NCBI GenBank assembly: GCA_029245955.1
Contig: JAQWOH010000053.1
Span: 32,223-96,222 of the forward strand
Direction: 5' to 3'
Length of the DNA stretch: 64,000 nt
Source of the DNA: Fuerstiella sp.
Lineage (GTDB): Bacteria; Planctomycetota; Planctomycetia; Planctomycetales; Planctomycetaceae
Numbering within the stretch: the stretch's first letter is position 1; every line of letters begins with the position of its first letter. The position numbers were made by a program, and so were the translations under genes. This document shows, in pieces, positions 8,646 through 17,662 of this stretch. The notes beneath the pieces were generated by a model that saw only the letters and a list, made by a program, of their open reading frames with translations, made no database searches and was not told the origin of the DNA.

Positions 8646-9728
8646 ATGCGGTCCATGTCTCCCAAACCATCGCGATCTAGAAACCTCAATCGTCGTTCCT
8701 CACCCTCCGGTAAGGGCCAGCGGCGGTCCTCGCGTCCGGTGTTCTTATCGTCGGAGAACGACCTTCGCCTGCAAAAATTTCTGGCCAACGCGGGCGTGGA
8801 TTCACGACGAAACTGCGAGGCACTGATTCGAGACGGTCGAGTCACAGTGGACGGGAAGGTCGTGACGGACCCGGCTCGGTCTGTCAATCCTCAGGAGCAG
8901 GACGTACGAGCCGACGGAGAACGCCTGCGACTGCCGGCGTTTAAGTACTTCCTGCTGAACAAGCCAAAAGGCGTTCTGTGTACCAACCGCGATCCCCGCG
9001 GTCGACCGCGTGCGGTGGACCTTGTACCAAGCCGCGACCAGCGAATGTTCACTGTCGGTCGCCTGGATGAGAATACTCAGGGCCTGCTGCTGATTACAAA
9101 CGACGGCGGATTGGCTGAACACCTGGCCCATCCTCGTTACGAAGTTGTGCGCCGGTATCGAGCTCAGGTGGTCGGCATTCCGACGTCGGAAACGATCGCC
9201 GAACTGGAAAAAGGCATGCACTTTTCCGACGGATTTTTTCGATTCCACAGCATCAGGCTGATGAAAAGAAAGGGCCGCAGCACGTTTCTGGAACTGGAAC
9301 TGCGAGAAGGCAAGAACCGGGAAATTCGCCGCCTGCTGGCCCGGTCCGGACACAAGGTCATCAACCTGGAACGAATTGCCTTTGGGCCGCTGCGCATCGG
9401 CTACCTGGCCGTCGGCCAGTGTCGTGAACTCAGAGCGGAAGAATTGCGCGGACTGTATGGTTTCATCGAGGAAACACAAAGTCGGTCGACGGGCAGACGC
9501 CGACCACGAAAGCCAAAGCCAGACACCTCCGGCGGGGCACCGTCCTCAGACGCTGTCAGCAAAGGAAAGTCAGCTGTCAGGAAATCTGCCAGCGGCAAAC
9601 CCGCGAATAAGAAATCTTCCGGACAAAAATACGGATCCGGCAGCAAAAAACCAGCGTCCCGAAAACCTGCCTCAGGTGGACGACCCATGAGCGAAGGCCG
9701 CGGAAAGGCTCGGGCGAAACGCAGGTAG
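8646..9728 (+). CDS. 23S rRNA pseudouridine synthase, RluB/RsuA family
   Basis: A 360-aa enzyme that isomerises a uridine of rRNA. A basic disordered N-terminus (1-35) is followed by an S4 RNA-binding domain (LRLQKFLANAGVDSRRNCEAL, 40-60) and the synthase core. The core has KPKG at 106-109, the catalytic Asp141 in GRLDENTQGLLL, and a late 'GKNREIRRLLA'. This order is that of RluB/RluE/RsuA. After residue 275 there is an unusually long tail rich in Lys, Ser, Arg, Pro and Gly, common in planctomycete and actinobacterial RluB. An ATG three codons in is an alternative start. Which uridine is modified cannot be told from sequence. Confidence 0.92.
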   Translation: MRSMSPKPSRSRNLNRRSSPSGKGQRRSSRPVFLSSENDLRLQKFLANAGVDSRRNCEALIRDGRVTVDGKVVTDPARSVNPQEQDVRADGERLRLPAFKYFLLNKPKGVLCTNRDPRGRPRAVDLVPSRDQRMFTVGRLDENTQGLLLITNDGGLAEHLAHPRYEVVRRYRAQVVGIPTSETIAELEKGMHFSDGFFRFHSIRLMKRKGRSTFLELELREGKNREIRRLLARSGHKVINLERIAFGPLRIGYLAVGQCRELRAEELRGLYGFIEETQSRSTGRRRPRKPKPDTSGGAPSSDAVSKGKSAVRKSASGKPANKKSSGQKYGSGSKKPASRKPASGGRPMSEGRGKARAKRR

Positions 9729-9739
9729 TCGCCTTACGA

Positions 9740-11713
9740 TTACTCCGTCTCAGACAGCGCCCAGTGGGCATTGAAATTGGCGGCCCAGACGGTTTCTTCC
9801 GCGTAACTGCCGTCCGAATTCCGCGAAAACTTCTGGACGGCGATGTCACCAAGTCGCGGGAACAGCCATGAATTGGACGCTCTAAAATCACTCTCGTGAA
9901 ACGTGTGCCCCGAATTTATCACGACATATCTGCGTGGATTCAACGGGTTCGGATAAATCATGCTCAGACTGTGCGTGTCTGCGGCGAAGGACCGCCCCCC
10001 CACCGTGATCTCATCATCCGTCCACTGAACAGGCAGCTGCGGCAGAATCTTTCGCAGCACGGCGTTTGACGACGGGTCACCAAACAGAATGAGATTGTTC
10101 TGAGCAATCAGTTCCGGACTGACCTCTTTGTCTCTGACGACGCGCACTTCTGCCCGCATCCATTTGTCGAATTCGATCCTGAAACGTCTGAGCGTCCACG
10201 CGACCCACCCCGCGTGCGACCTTTCCCGGGGCTCTTCTGTCCCCGTCACACAGACGAAGGCATCCATGAAGGCATCGTCAATCGGTCCCTGCAAACCATG
10301 CCGCTTGTTCAGATCGAGATTCTCAGGAACCAGCTTTGACGCTTCGTAGTCCTGCACAATCCAGCCGTCAGGCGTTTTCTTAAAATACACGTTGGGCAGC
10401 AGCCCCTCTGCTGCGTCGTAGCAGGGCAGCATATCACCATCGATAATCGCGTGAGTACCAGCATCGCGAGCGAGACTCAACAGCGCCACGTTAACGGTCG
10501 AGACTTCGACATTGCCATCGATCAGGCGCGCGTCGACTGTTGACGGAACATACACCTGTTCCATTTCGTGAATCGTGACCCAGTCACATGTGTTATAACG
10601 CAGGCTGCGGGTGGTAAAACGTATTTCCCGTCGACCCAGATTTCGTCGGCGACCAGCCTGTGACTTTTCTTTGTGAAAAGTCATAAACTCCTGAAAACTG
10701 TCCGGATGAAACTTATGGCCCATTCCCGGACCAATCAGTAACTTGATGTCAACACCCAGTGCTTTTGCAGCGGCCACAACAGCGGTACTGGCAACCAGCT
10801 GAGCATCATTCTCACCGCCGTACGTACATATCGGAACATTGGCGGCGTTGAGTGAATAGTCGATGGCGTCGTAAATCCCCAGTGTTTCGTGCTGCCATGG
10901 TGGTCGCAGTTCGGTTTGATTCTGATACTTGTAGAAATCGATGAAGCCCGCTCCCGGTCCCACCGATGACCACCTGGCTGGATAATGAAGCCCTAAATGC
11001 CACGCTCCGGCACCGCCCATCGAAAACCCGTGCAGCGTTACGCGATTGTCGTCGATGCGAAATCGACGGCGGACGTCCGCGATCGCTTCAAAGACATCCG
11101 TTTCTCCGGCCCAGCGGTACGCGTTGTTGCCTCGTCCGTAAACGTCCAGTTGAATCCATGTTTGGTCCTCCGGCAGCTCCCTGCCCTCGTGCCGTGAAAT
11201 AAAGTTCACCTCGTTCATGTCGTTGGACCGACCGTGAAGTTTCACGTACAGAGGCCAGCGCGTACCGGACCGGGGATTCACATCTTCCGGTAACGTCAAC
11301 GCGAACGGCTGAACAGAACCATCGACTTTCGAGAAATAACCACGAATCGTTGTTCCGGTCCGAGTTTCCCACGATGCCATGCCGTCCGCCACTTCGCTGG
11401 CCCGCTGAGTCCCCAGCTCGAGCACGCGCCGCGCCTGTTTCACGTAGTCCTTTTTCGGAAACTCGGCGTGCCGCAGCATCCAGGCTACGGCCTTGGGGAA
11501 AACGGCCACGTCCGCGAAGCGAGCTCTGCCGTCGCGCGTCTGCAGAGCCGGGTCCTTCTGCAGCTCGGCAACCTGGGCCTGCAATCGCAGCAAACCATCC
11601 TGCAGTTCGTTTTCAATTTCCGGCGAGGGCGGACCTGCCGCAACGGTCTCCCCGGTGAACAGCAGAGCAAGAACCGGAACAGAAGCGATCAGGGGCGCGA
11701 AAATTCTGTTCAC
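9740..11713 (-). CDS. Secreted alpha/beta hydrolase (esterase/peptidase-like)
   Basis: A 657-aa protein with a signal peptide (1-26). The serine-hydrolase nucleophile elbow GFSMGGAG places Ser at residue 231. The central part resembles planctomycete prolyl-oligopeptidase or PHB-depolymerase-like esterases: 'PLYVKLHGRSNDMNE' before it, and the late acid and His regions 'GGENDAQLV' and 'GPGMGHKFHPDSF'. About 300 residues follow that probably form an accessory beta domain ('LILFGDPSSNAVLRKILPQL'). The gene ends 12 bases from the convergent pseudouridine synthase stop. The natural substrate is unknown; a xylan or pectin ester or a peptide is possible. Confidence 0.88.
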   Translation of the reverse strand: MNRIFAPLIASVPVLALLFTGETVAAGPPSPEIENELQDGLLRLQAQVAELQKDPALQTRDGRARFADVAVFPKAVAWMLRHAEFPKKDYVKQARRVLELGTQRASEVADGMASWETRTGTTIRGYFSKVDGSVQPFALTLPEDVNPRSGTRWPLYVKLHGRSNDMNEVNFISRHEGRELPEDQTWIQLDVYGRGNNAYRWAGETDVFEAIADVRRRFRIDDNRVTLHGFSMGGAGAWHLGLHYPARWSSVGPGAGFIDFYKYQNQTELRPPWQHETLGIYDAIDYSLNAANVPICTYGGENDAQLVASTAVVAAAKALGVDIKLLIGPGMGHKFHPDSFQEFMTFHKEKSQAGRRRNLGRREIRFTTRSLRYNTCDWVTIHEMEQVYVPSTVDARLIDGNVEVSTVNVALLSLARDAGTHAIIDGDMLPCYDAAEGLLPNVYFKKTPDGWIVQDYEASKLVPENLDLNKRHGLQGPIDDAFMDAFVCVTGTEEPRERSHAGWVAWTLRRFRIEFDKWMRAEVRVVRDKEVSPELIAQNNLILFGDPSSNAVLRKILPQLPVQWTDDEITVGGRSFAADTHSLSMIYPNPLNPRRYVVINSGHTFHESDFRASNSWLFPRLGDIAVQKFSRNSDGSYAEETVWAANFNAHWALSETE

Positions 11714-11792
11714 GGCAAGTTCCCGTCAGAAACGATTCAAAGAGATGATGCCCATTAAGCATATGACGGCACCTTCAACCAACGCCAAGTGG

Positions 11793-11999
11793 CTACGAAG
11801 CTCGCTCAGCAGATTCGAATCCACATCGATTGTGAGCACCGTCACAGAAGGGACGTTTCTCAGACACACCGCAGCGACACAACGCAATGGTCTCCTTGCC
11901 ACCCAGCTCAAATGACTTACCGTCCGCGTCCTCGACGGTAACAGGACCGGACACAAGGAACGGACCATTGTCTCGAACATTGACTTTAACATCAGACAT
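11793..11999 (-). CDS. CDGSH iron-sulfur domain protein
   Basis: A 68-aa protein starting at the ATG at 11999; the longer open frame upstream is not protein-like. The CDGSH signature CRCGVSEKRPFCDGAH (residues 41-56) supplies the three Cys and one His that bind a [2Fe-2S] cluster in mitoNEET-type proteins. The N-terminal half is a short beta domain (VRDNGPFLVSGPVTVEDADG) typical of bacterial single-CDGSH proteins. It is cytosolic and probably has a redox or Fe-S transfer role; the partner is unknown. It ends 80 bases before the secreted hydrolase gene starts on the same strand. Confidence 0.9.
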   Translation of the reverse strand: MSDVKVNVRDNGPFLVSGPVTVEDADGKSFELGGKETIALCRCGVSEKRPFCDGAHNRCGFESAERAS

Positions 12000-12168
12000 A
12001 TTCAAATTCCTTTTTTTCTGAGAAGCAGGCCACCGGCCGGCAAGTATTTCACACGGATCCACAGGATGCAAACAACAGGATGCCGCGAACGTTAGCGGCG
12101 AGCTGTTCCGGCGGCAATTCACGGCGACAAAAAACAGTCGGCCGCCGGATTCATGACGCAGACAGGAA

Positions 12169-12615
12169 TTACAACTCTTCCCGTGTCCGTACAAACAGTG
12201 CCTTCTTTTCGCCGGGAAGGGTGAAGTCAAAACCACAGGACTGGAAAAAATCCTCGGCGGATGTAATTGCCATCACTTCCAGAACATTGCGGCTCTGCGC
12301 CAGCTCAACACATTCCTGCACCAGCCGCTTGCCCAGACCATTACCCTGCATTTCGGGTGCAACGGCAAGACTCCGAACTTCAGCCAGCTTGGAGGAATAG
12401 ATCTCCAGAGCCGCAAATCCCACCACTCGGTCGCTGAGGCATGCGACAAATCCAAAGGGGATGAGATCATCCAGCTCGCTCTGAGTCCTCGGCAGCAACC
12501 GATTTGCTTTCACATAGCCGGTGATCAACTGCGCCAGTGCAGGGAGGTCGTCACGCGTTGCGGGGCGAATGGTGACATCCGCGGCGGACTTATTTTCTGT
12601 TGTTGGTTTGGTCAT
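12169..12615 (-). CDS. GNAT acetyltransferase, short ArgA-like
   Basis: A 148-aa protein from the ATG at 12615, preferred over one 17 codons upstream. It has the GNAT acetyl-CoA loop 'EMQGNGLGKRLV' after 'AEVRSLAVAP', and ends in a 'FFQSCGFDF' segment. The whole pattern (RLLPRT near the start, AALEIY, AEVRSLAV, FF..CGF) is close to short-form N-acetylglutamate synthases that start arginine synthesis. Other substrates are possible because no arg genes lie nearby. It follows cinA on the same strand after an 80-base gap. Confidence 0.82.
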   Translation of the reverse strand: MTKPTTENKSAADVTIRPATRDDLPALAQLITGYVKANRLLPRTQSELDDLIPFGFVACLSDRVVGFAALEIYSSKLAEVRSLAVAPEMQGNGLGKRLVQECVELAQSRNVLEVMAITSAEDFFQSCGFDFTLPGEKKALFVRTREEL

Positions 12616-12693
12616 CGGAAGAACAGTATGCAGTAAAAAAGAGCATACAGGCACGACACGTGGCACCGTGCCGGGACCTGGCTTGAAGAAGAA

Positions 12694-13923
12694 TCACCGA
12701 GCCTTAAGCAGATGAAGTCGCAGTTGATTCAATGCCATCCGTGCAGCTCGGCTGCGAAAAACGTCAAGGTTGCCGGTCATACTGACATCCTGCGACTGAT
12801 CAATATCCGTGCCCAGCAGCACGATGCTCCCGTGTTGTTTGCGTACACCGCTGCTATCAACTGCCAGAGTACTCGGTGACGACAGCAGTACGAAGTCTGC
12901 AGTCCGTTCTGTCAGCAACTTTTCTCCGTGTTCACGTAACGCCTGTTCCCACGCGCCATTAAGATCCGGTGAAGATGCACGGCCTTGAACCATAGATGAC
13001 GATGTCGGAAACAACCGACTATAGGCCAGTCGACGGGCAATTTCCTCCGTTTCCGTAAGCCACTGGCCGATGAGCCCGCCGGTTGTCGGCCCCTCCAGCA
13101 GGGCAATCTTCAGATCGCGGTGGAGCAGCTGATCGGCGACGGCATGATGCAACTCGACTTCGCCTTCGCCGAACACTGCGTCCCCCAGCTTTTCCCGGAT
13201 CTGGTCGCGAACTGCTGCTGCCAGCAGTTCACATTCCGCTTCGCTACCCGCGCGTGCTGTCACAGACAATGAAATCACCGCATCGCTGGCCGTGATACCG
13301 ACTTCCGGATTTCGTCCCCGGGCCGTCAGGTCACCCAGCAGCCGCTCCGCGTCAGATTCACCAAAACCGAAAGTTCGAATTACAGACCGCCGTACAAAAA
13401 CGTCGCTGACGGGAAGTTCACGCACCAGTTGCTCGTGAAACATGCGACGCATCTCGGCGGGCACACCCGGCATCACTCCGATGGTGCATGCCGGCCTTGA
13501 AAGCTGCAGCAGAATTCCAGGAGCTGTACCGTGAGCGTTATGCAATACGGACGCGAATTCGGGCCGAAGCGCCTGAACGCGGTTGCGTTCGGGCATCTGC
13601 CGACCACGACTGCTGAACAATGCTTCGATATGCCGTAACGAGTCTTCGTCTTCGACCAGATCTTGCCCGAAGGCTTCCGCCAGAGTGTCCCGTGTAATGT
13701 CGTCAAGCGTGGGGCCAAGCCCACCAGTGACCAGTACAACTCGAGAACGTTGGGCAGCTTCCTGGTATATACGAACCATGGCCTCGCGGTCATCAGCCAC
13801 AGTCGTGTGTCGCTGAACGGTCCATCCACGAGCCTCCAGTTCGCGACTGAGCCACTGACTGTTGGTGTCCAGTCGTGCCCCGCACGTCAACTCGGAACCA
13901 ATAGCGATAATCTCTGCCTTCAT
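12694..13923 (-). CDS. cinA: CinA-family protein
   Basis: A 409-aa protein. The N-terminal MoaB-like domain is well kept: 'AEIIAIGSELTCG', 'DTNSQWL', 'VLVTGGLGPTLDDITRD' and 'GVMPGVPAEM' are the hallmarks of the COG1058 nucleotide/ADP-ribose pyrophosphatase domain. The C-terminal PncC (NMN deamidase) domain is present in length but altered: the usual ESCTGG motif reads as EGPTTGG. Deamidase activity is therefore doubtful. CinA takes part in pyridine-nucleotide repair and salvage and is cytosolic. Confidence 0.88.
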   Translation of the reverse strand: MKAEIIAIGSELTCGARLDTNSQWLSRELEARGWTVQRHTTVADDREAMVRIYQEAAQRSRVVLVTGGLGPTLDDITRDTLAEAFGQDLVEDEDSLRHIEALFSSRGRQMPERNRVQALRPEFASVLHNAHGTAPGILLQLSRPACTIGVMPGVPAEMRRMFHEQLVRELPVSDVFVRRSVIRTFGFGESDAERLLGDLTARGRNPEVGITASDAVISLSVTARAGSEAECELLAAAVRDQIREKLGDAVFGEGEVELHHAVADQLLHRDLKIALLEGPTTGGLIGQWLTETEEIARRLAYSRLFPTSSSMVQGRASSPDLNGAWEQALREHGEKLLTERTADFVLLSSPSTLAVDSSGVRKQHGSIVLLGTDIDQSQDVSMTGNLDVFRSRAARMALNQLRLHLLKAR

Positions 13924-14051
13924 ATTAACATATCCTGTGAGCGAACAATCTCACAGACGCGCTGGCAACGGTCTGCGATATCCCCGGAACCTTCACCGGA
14001 AGCCATGTGGTCTGCAACAAGCACCTGCTACTGTTTGATGCGGGTCAGGCT

Positions 14052-15161
14052 CTACACCTGTTCCGAACGATAGGTAAGGTCCGGAACCACCGGGGCTGCA
14101 TCGTTGTACAGCGTTATGGTTTCGTCGACCATGCGGTCCACCGTGAACCTGTCTTCGACCAGATTCTGACCGGCAATCGCTATTTTCCTGGCTCGTTCCG
14201 GATCGTTCAGCAATTCCAGCATTCGATCGGCCAGAGCACGGCTGTCAGAGGGCGGCACGATCAGCCCGGTCTTGTTGTCCTCAATGATGCTCAACACACC
14301 ACCAACACCTGAGGCAATCGCCGGACGCCCAAGTGCCATAGCCTCCAGCATGATAACGCCGAAACCCTGCTGCAAAGACGGCAGACAGAAAATATCAATT
14401 GCCGAGAGATACGCCTCCATTGAAGTACCATCGTCGACAAACGTCACATGCTCGTCCAGTTCGAGCGATGTCGACAGTCGTCGCAGATTGCGTTCTTCCG
14501 GACCGGAACCGGTAACGACGATGCGAATCGGAACACCTGCCTGCAGAACGCGGTGACACGCTCGCAGAAAGAAGGACCCGCCTTTGATGACTTCCAGGGG
14601 CCCCGCCATTCCGACAACGGGAACATGACCGTCCTTCAGGATCGGCGATGTACGGTGCGTTACATCCAGCGGAACGCCGGGCACGATGACACGCTGCTCA
14701 ATGAGTTCCAGGTGCGCGGGCAGAGCAGATCGAACGCTTTCGCTCACGCACACGATAGCTCTGCAGACATCGTTCGGGGTCGGCAAAGCAACCTGACCGG
14801 CTTCACCCTGATCCGTCAGACCGAGAACGACCGGACGTTCCAGCAGTTTTCCCAGCCACAGAGCCTGTGGCAGCAGGCGAGGCCCCAGAACATGAATCAC
14901 ATCCGGCGGTTGTGCGCTGAGATTCTGCAGCACGGTGCGGCGCACGATCCGTCCCCACACTGGAACGGAATATCCAGGCACATTCACAATCCGCACGTTG
15001 TCCGTTAACGTCGTATCCAGAGAACGCCGTTGCGTGCACAGAACCACAGTCTCAATCTGCCGGGATTCCAACCCCCTGGCGAGCCTCAGCGCGTGAATTG
15101 ACGCACCACGAAACGAAACCTCGTGGGTCAGCAGCAGGATTCTCTCAACAGGCTCCGACAT
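14052..15161 (-). CDS. Glycosyltransferase family 4-type
   Basis: A 369-aa GT-B fold enzyme. N-terminal acceptor domain: 'LLLTHEVSFRGASIHALRLARGL'. C-terminal nucleotide-sugar domain: 'GMAGPLEVIKGGSFFLRA', 'IRIVVTGSGPEERNLRR' and the EX7E-type segment 'SLQQGFGVIMLEAMALGRPAIASGVGG'. It probably transfers a sugar onto a lipid or polysaccharide precursor at the inner membrane surface. A small Cys/His protein lies 11 bases upstream on the same strand, so the two are likely cotranscribed. Confidence 0.9.
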   Translation of the reverse strand: MSEPVERILLLTHEVSFRGASIHALRLARGLESRQIETVVLCTQRRSLDTTLTDNVRIVNVPGYSVPVWGRIVRRTVLQNLSAQPPDVIHVLGPRLLPQALWLGKLLERPVVLGLTDQGEAGQVALPTPNDVCRAIVCVSESVRSALPAHLELIEQRVIVPGVPLDVTHRTSPILKDGHVPVVGMAGPLEVIKGGSFFLRACHRVLQAGVPIRIVVTGSGPEERNLRRLSTSLELDEHVTFVDDGTSMEAYLSAIDIFCLPSLQQGFGVIMLEAMALGRPAIASGVGGVLSIIEDNKTGLIVPPSDSRALADRMLELLNDPERARKIAIAGQNLVEDRFTVDRMVDETITLYNDAAPVVPDLTYRSEQV

Positions 15162-15172
15162 TTGGCAGGGGG

Positions 15173-15445
15173 CTACAGATTCTGGACAAAACGACGATCT
15201 TCCTCGAGCTCATCCTCTGACTGACCAACGGCGGCCTGGCAACATCCTGATTGGAATTGCGACACCCCACTGTCGAGGATACGGGGATTACAGTCGAGCC
15301 CGACACCGTACAGTTTCTCCTGCCTGAAGTCAGAAGCAAGCCAGTGACAGCAGATTCGCTTCTTAGAGTCAGGTAAATGGCAGTGCCACAGTGGATTCGC
15401 AACGACAAGGTCATTGGTGATGTCAGCGATCACGCCCGGGATCAC
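15173..15445 (-). CDS. Small Cys/His-containing hypothetical protein
   Basis: A 90-codon frame (GTG at 15445; another GTG at 15433) ending 11 bases before the GT4 start. The C-terminal half reads like a real protein: an RQEKLYGVGLD segment, 'PRILDSGVSQFQSGC', and a final acidic run 'SEDELEEDRRFVQNL'. Near the N-terminus a cluster of Cys and His (HCHLPDSKKRICCHW) could bind a metal. I do not recognise a family. The overlapping frame at 15145-15414 is less protein-like. Codon spacing and the tight link to the glycosyltransferase support it. Confidence 0.5.
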   Translation of the reverse strand: MIPGVIADITNDLVVANPLWHCHLPDSKKRICCHWLASDFRQEKLYGVGLDCNPRILDSGVSQFQSGCCQAAVGQSEDELEEDRRFVQNL

Positions 15446-15593
15446 CCGTCCGGCACCACAGAACTACCTTTCTTCCTGCGTATGAGTCCAGGAATGCAGG
15501 AATTCCGGACCGTGAATCGTTATGGTGGCAAACATCAACCGATCCAGCCGCCTTTTCTTTCTCATTTCCGCCCCCCACCAGGACCTCCAGCCA

Positions 15594-17660
15594 ATGCAAA
15601 TATCCTGGACTCAACGCCAGTCGTCCCCCAATATCGTATTCTCATACCGTCGAGTGATCCTGTGTGCCGTCGTGTGCTGTCAATCGAGCATCTCCGCCGA
15701 AGAGTCGCGACTCTCCTGGCCGTTCCGCAACGGCCCGGGACTCAACAGTCAGGTTGTGGCATCTGACGCCGAAGATCTCCCTGTGGAATTCGATGAACAG
15801 TCGGGGAAAAACATTAAGTGGAAGACTTCGCTGGAAGGCTTGGGCCATTCAACGCCCGTCGTCGGAGCCGGCCAACTTTGGCTGACCGCGGCAACGGAAG
15901 ATGGCACGCAGCAATTTGTCTATTGCCTGGATGCGGACACCGGAAGCGTGCGGCATCACAAACTGGTTTTTGAAAACGAAGACCCGGAGCCCCTGGGACA
16001 AAACGTCAACACATACGCATCACCTTCGTGTGCGCTGCAGGACGATGCCGTGTTCGTCCATTTCGGATCATATGGTACCGCACGGCTCAATGCTGAAACG
16101 GCAGAAATCGTGTGGCAGCGACGTGATATCGAGTGTCGACATTTTCGCGGTCCGGGGTCGTCTCCTGTCATTTTTCAGAATCTGTTGATCCTGACTTTCG
16201 ATGGTATCGATCGTCAGTTTCTGACGGCGCTTGACACGCGTTCAGGAAAAACGGTCTGGAAAACCAAGCGATCTACGGACTACGGTGACCTGGACACAGA
16301 CGGCAACCCTAAACGAGAAGGGGATCTGCGCAAGGCGTACAGCACACCAGGATTCGTCGAGGTCAACGGGCGGACTCAGGTTGTCTCCGTAGGTTCGCGA
16401 GGGGCGTATGGCTACGACGTGTTAACGGGAAAGGAAATCTGGGGGATTCGTCACGGCGACTTCAACGCCGCGGCACCGCCGGCATTCTATAACGACATGG
16501 CTATTCTGCACTCAGGCAGTGGTGGGCGTAATCTGTTCGGCGTTCAAGTGAACGAGACAACCAAAGGAGACGTTACGGAATCTCACGTAAGATGGAATCG
16601 GACCAAGGGGAACCCCAGCCTGTCTGCCCCGATTCTGGTGGAAAACCGCGTCTATATGATCACCAGTAAGGGAGTGGCCAGTTGCGTTGCGGCAGACACG
16701 GGTGAAGAAATCTGGAAAGACCGAATCGGCGGAACTCATGTCGCGTCACCTGTTTCCGCTAACGGACTGATTTATTTCTGCAGCGAAGAGGGCGACACGA
16801 CGGTAATCCGAGCAAACGATGAATTCGAAATTGTGGCAAAGAATCGATTGGCTGAAGGCATGCGAGCATCTCCGGCCGCCGCCAACGGACGTCTTTACCT
16901 GCGGACTTTCGGACAAGTGTACTGCATTGAGAATGCGGTGCGGCACGACAAACCGGGCACCTGGGTTCAACTGTTCAATGGCAAAGACCTGACCGGCTGG
17001 ACACCAAAGATTCGGTACTCCCGACCTGGGGAAAACTACGGCAATACGTTTCGAGTGGAAGACGGACTGATGAAGGTCCGTTACGACCGGTACAAAGACT
17101 TCGGCGAACGATTCGGTCACCTGTTTTACGCGAAAGAATTTTCGCACTATCGGTTCAGGGTGGAATACCGGTTCGTCGATGAACAGTGTCCAGGCGGCCC
17201 CGGCTGGGCCATCCGGAACAGCGGTGTGATGATTCACGGGCAGAAGCCCGAAACCATGGCAAAGGATCAGGATTTCCCGGTGTCCATTGAAGTGCAATTA
17301 CTGGCTGGAAACGGCCGGGATCCTCGCACCACATCCAACCTGTGCACGCCCGGCACAAACGTAGTCATGGATGGCAATCTAAAAAAGCAGCACTGCATCA
17401 AGTCCAGCTCAGAGACCCTGCATCTTGACCAGTGGGTGACAGCCGAAATCGAAGTGCGAGGCAATCAGGTCATAAAACACATTCTGGACGGCAAAGTGGT
17501 TCTGGAATACACAGAACCACAACTGGACGAACGCGATGACAGTGCCCGAAAGCTGATCGTGGACGGCAAGCTGGCACTCCACGGCGGAACGATTTCACTG
17601 CAGTCAGAAAGTCACCCGTGCGACTTCCGAAAAGTCGAAATCATGGTGCTGGAAGAATAA
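15594..17660 (+). CDS. Secreted PQQ-like beta-propeller fused to DUF1080 (3-keto-disaccharide hydrolase) domain
   Basis: A 688-aa exported protein. I chose the ATG at 15594 because it gives a short basic N-terminus and hydrophobic core (RRVILCAVVCC) before the mature part. Residues about 40-440 form PQQ-type beta-propeller blades (repeated 'YCLDADTGSVRH', 'TALDTRSGKTVWKT', 'VAADTGEEIWKD'). A C-terminal DUF1080/LamG-like domain begins at 'WVQLFNGKDLTGW' and ends in 'CDFRKVEIMVLEE'. Both domains are common in planctomycetes, and a fusion suggests carbohydrate binding or hydrolysis on a secreted scaffold. It converges with the KAS III-like gene, with 2 bases between stops. Confidence 0.9.
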   Translation: MQISWTQRQSSPNIVFSYRRVILCAVVCCQSSISAEESRLSWPFRNGPGLNSQVVASDAEDLPVEFDEQSGKNIKWKTSLEGLGHSTPVVGAGQLWLTAATEDGTQQFVYCLDADTGSVRHHKLVFENEDPEPLGQNVNTYASPSCALQDDAVFVHFGSYGTARLNAETAEIVWQRRDIECRHFRGPGSSPVIFQNLLILTFDGIDRQFLTALDTRSGKTVWKTKRSTDYGDLDTDGNPKREGDLRKAYSTPGFVEVNGRTQVVSVGSRGAYGYDVLTGKEIWGIRHGDFNAAAPPAFYNDMAILHSGSGGRNLFGVQVNETTKGDVTESHVRWNRTKGNPSLSAPILVENRVYMITSKGVASCVAADTGEEIWKDRIGGTHVASPVSANGLIYFCSEEGDTTVIRANDEFEIVAKNRLAEGMRASPAAANGRLYLRTFGQVYCIENAVRHDKPGTWVQLFNGKDLTGWTPKIRYSRPGENYGNTFRVEDGLMKVRYDRYKDFGERFGHLFYAKEFSHYRFRVEYRFVDEQCPGGPGWAIRNSGVMIHGQKPETMAKDQDFPVSIEVQLLAGNGRDPRTTSNLCTPGTNVVMDGNLKKQHCIKSSSETLHLDQWVTAEIEVRGNQVIKHILDGKVVLEYTEPQLDERDDSARKLIVDGKLALHGGTISLQSESHPCDFRKVEIMVLEE

Positions 17661-17662
17661 CA

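Noticed and set aside
8802..9479. 225-codon minus-strand frame
   Set aside because: Antisense of the RluB-type pseudouridine synthase.
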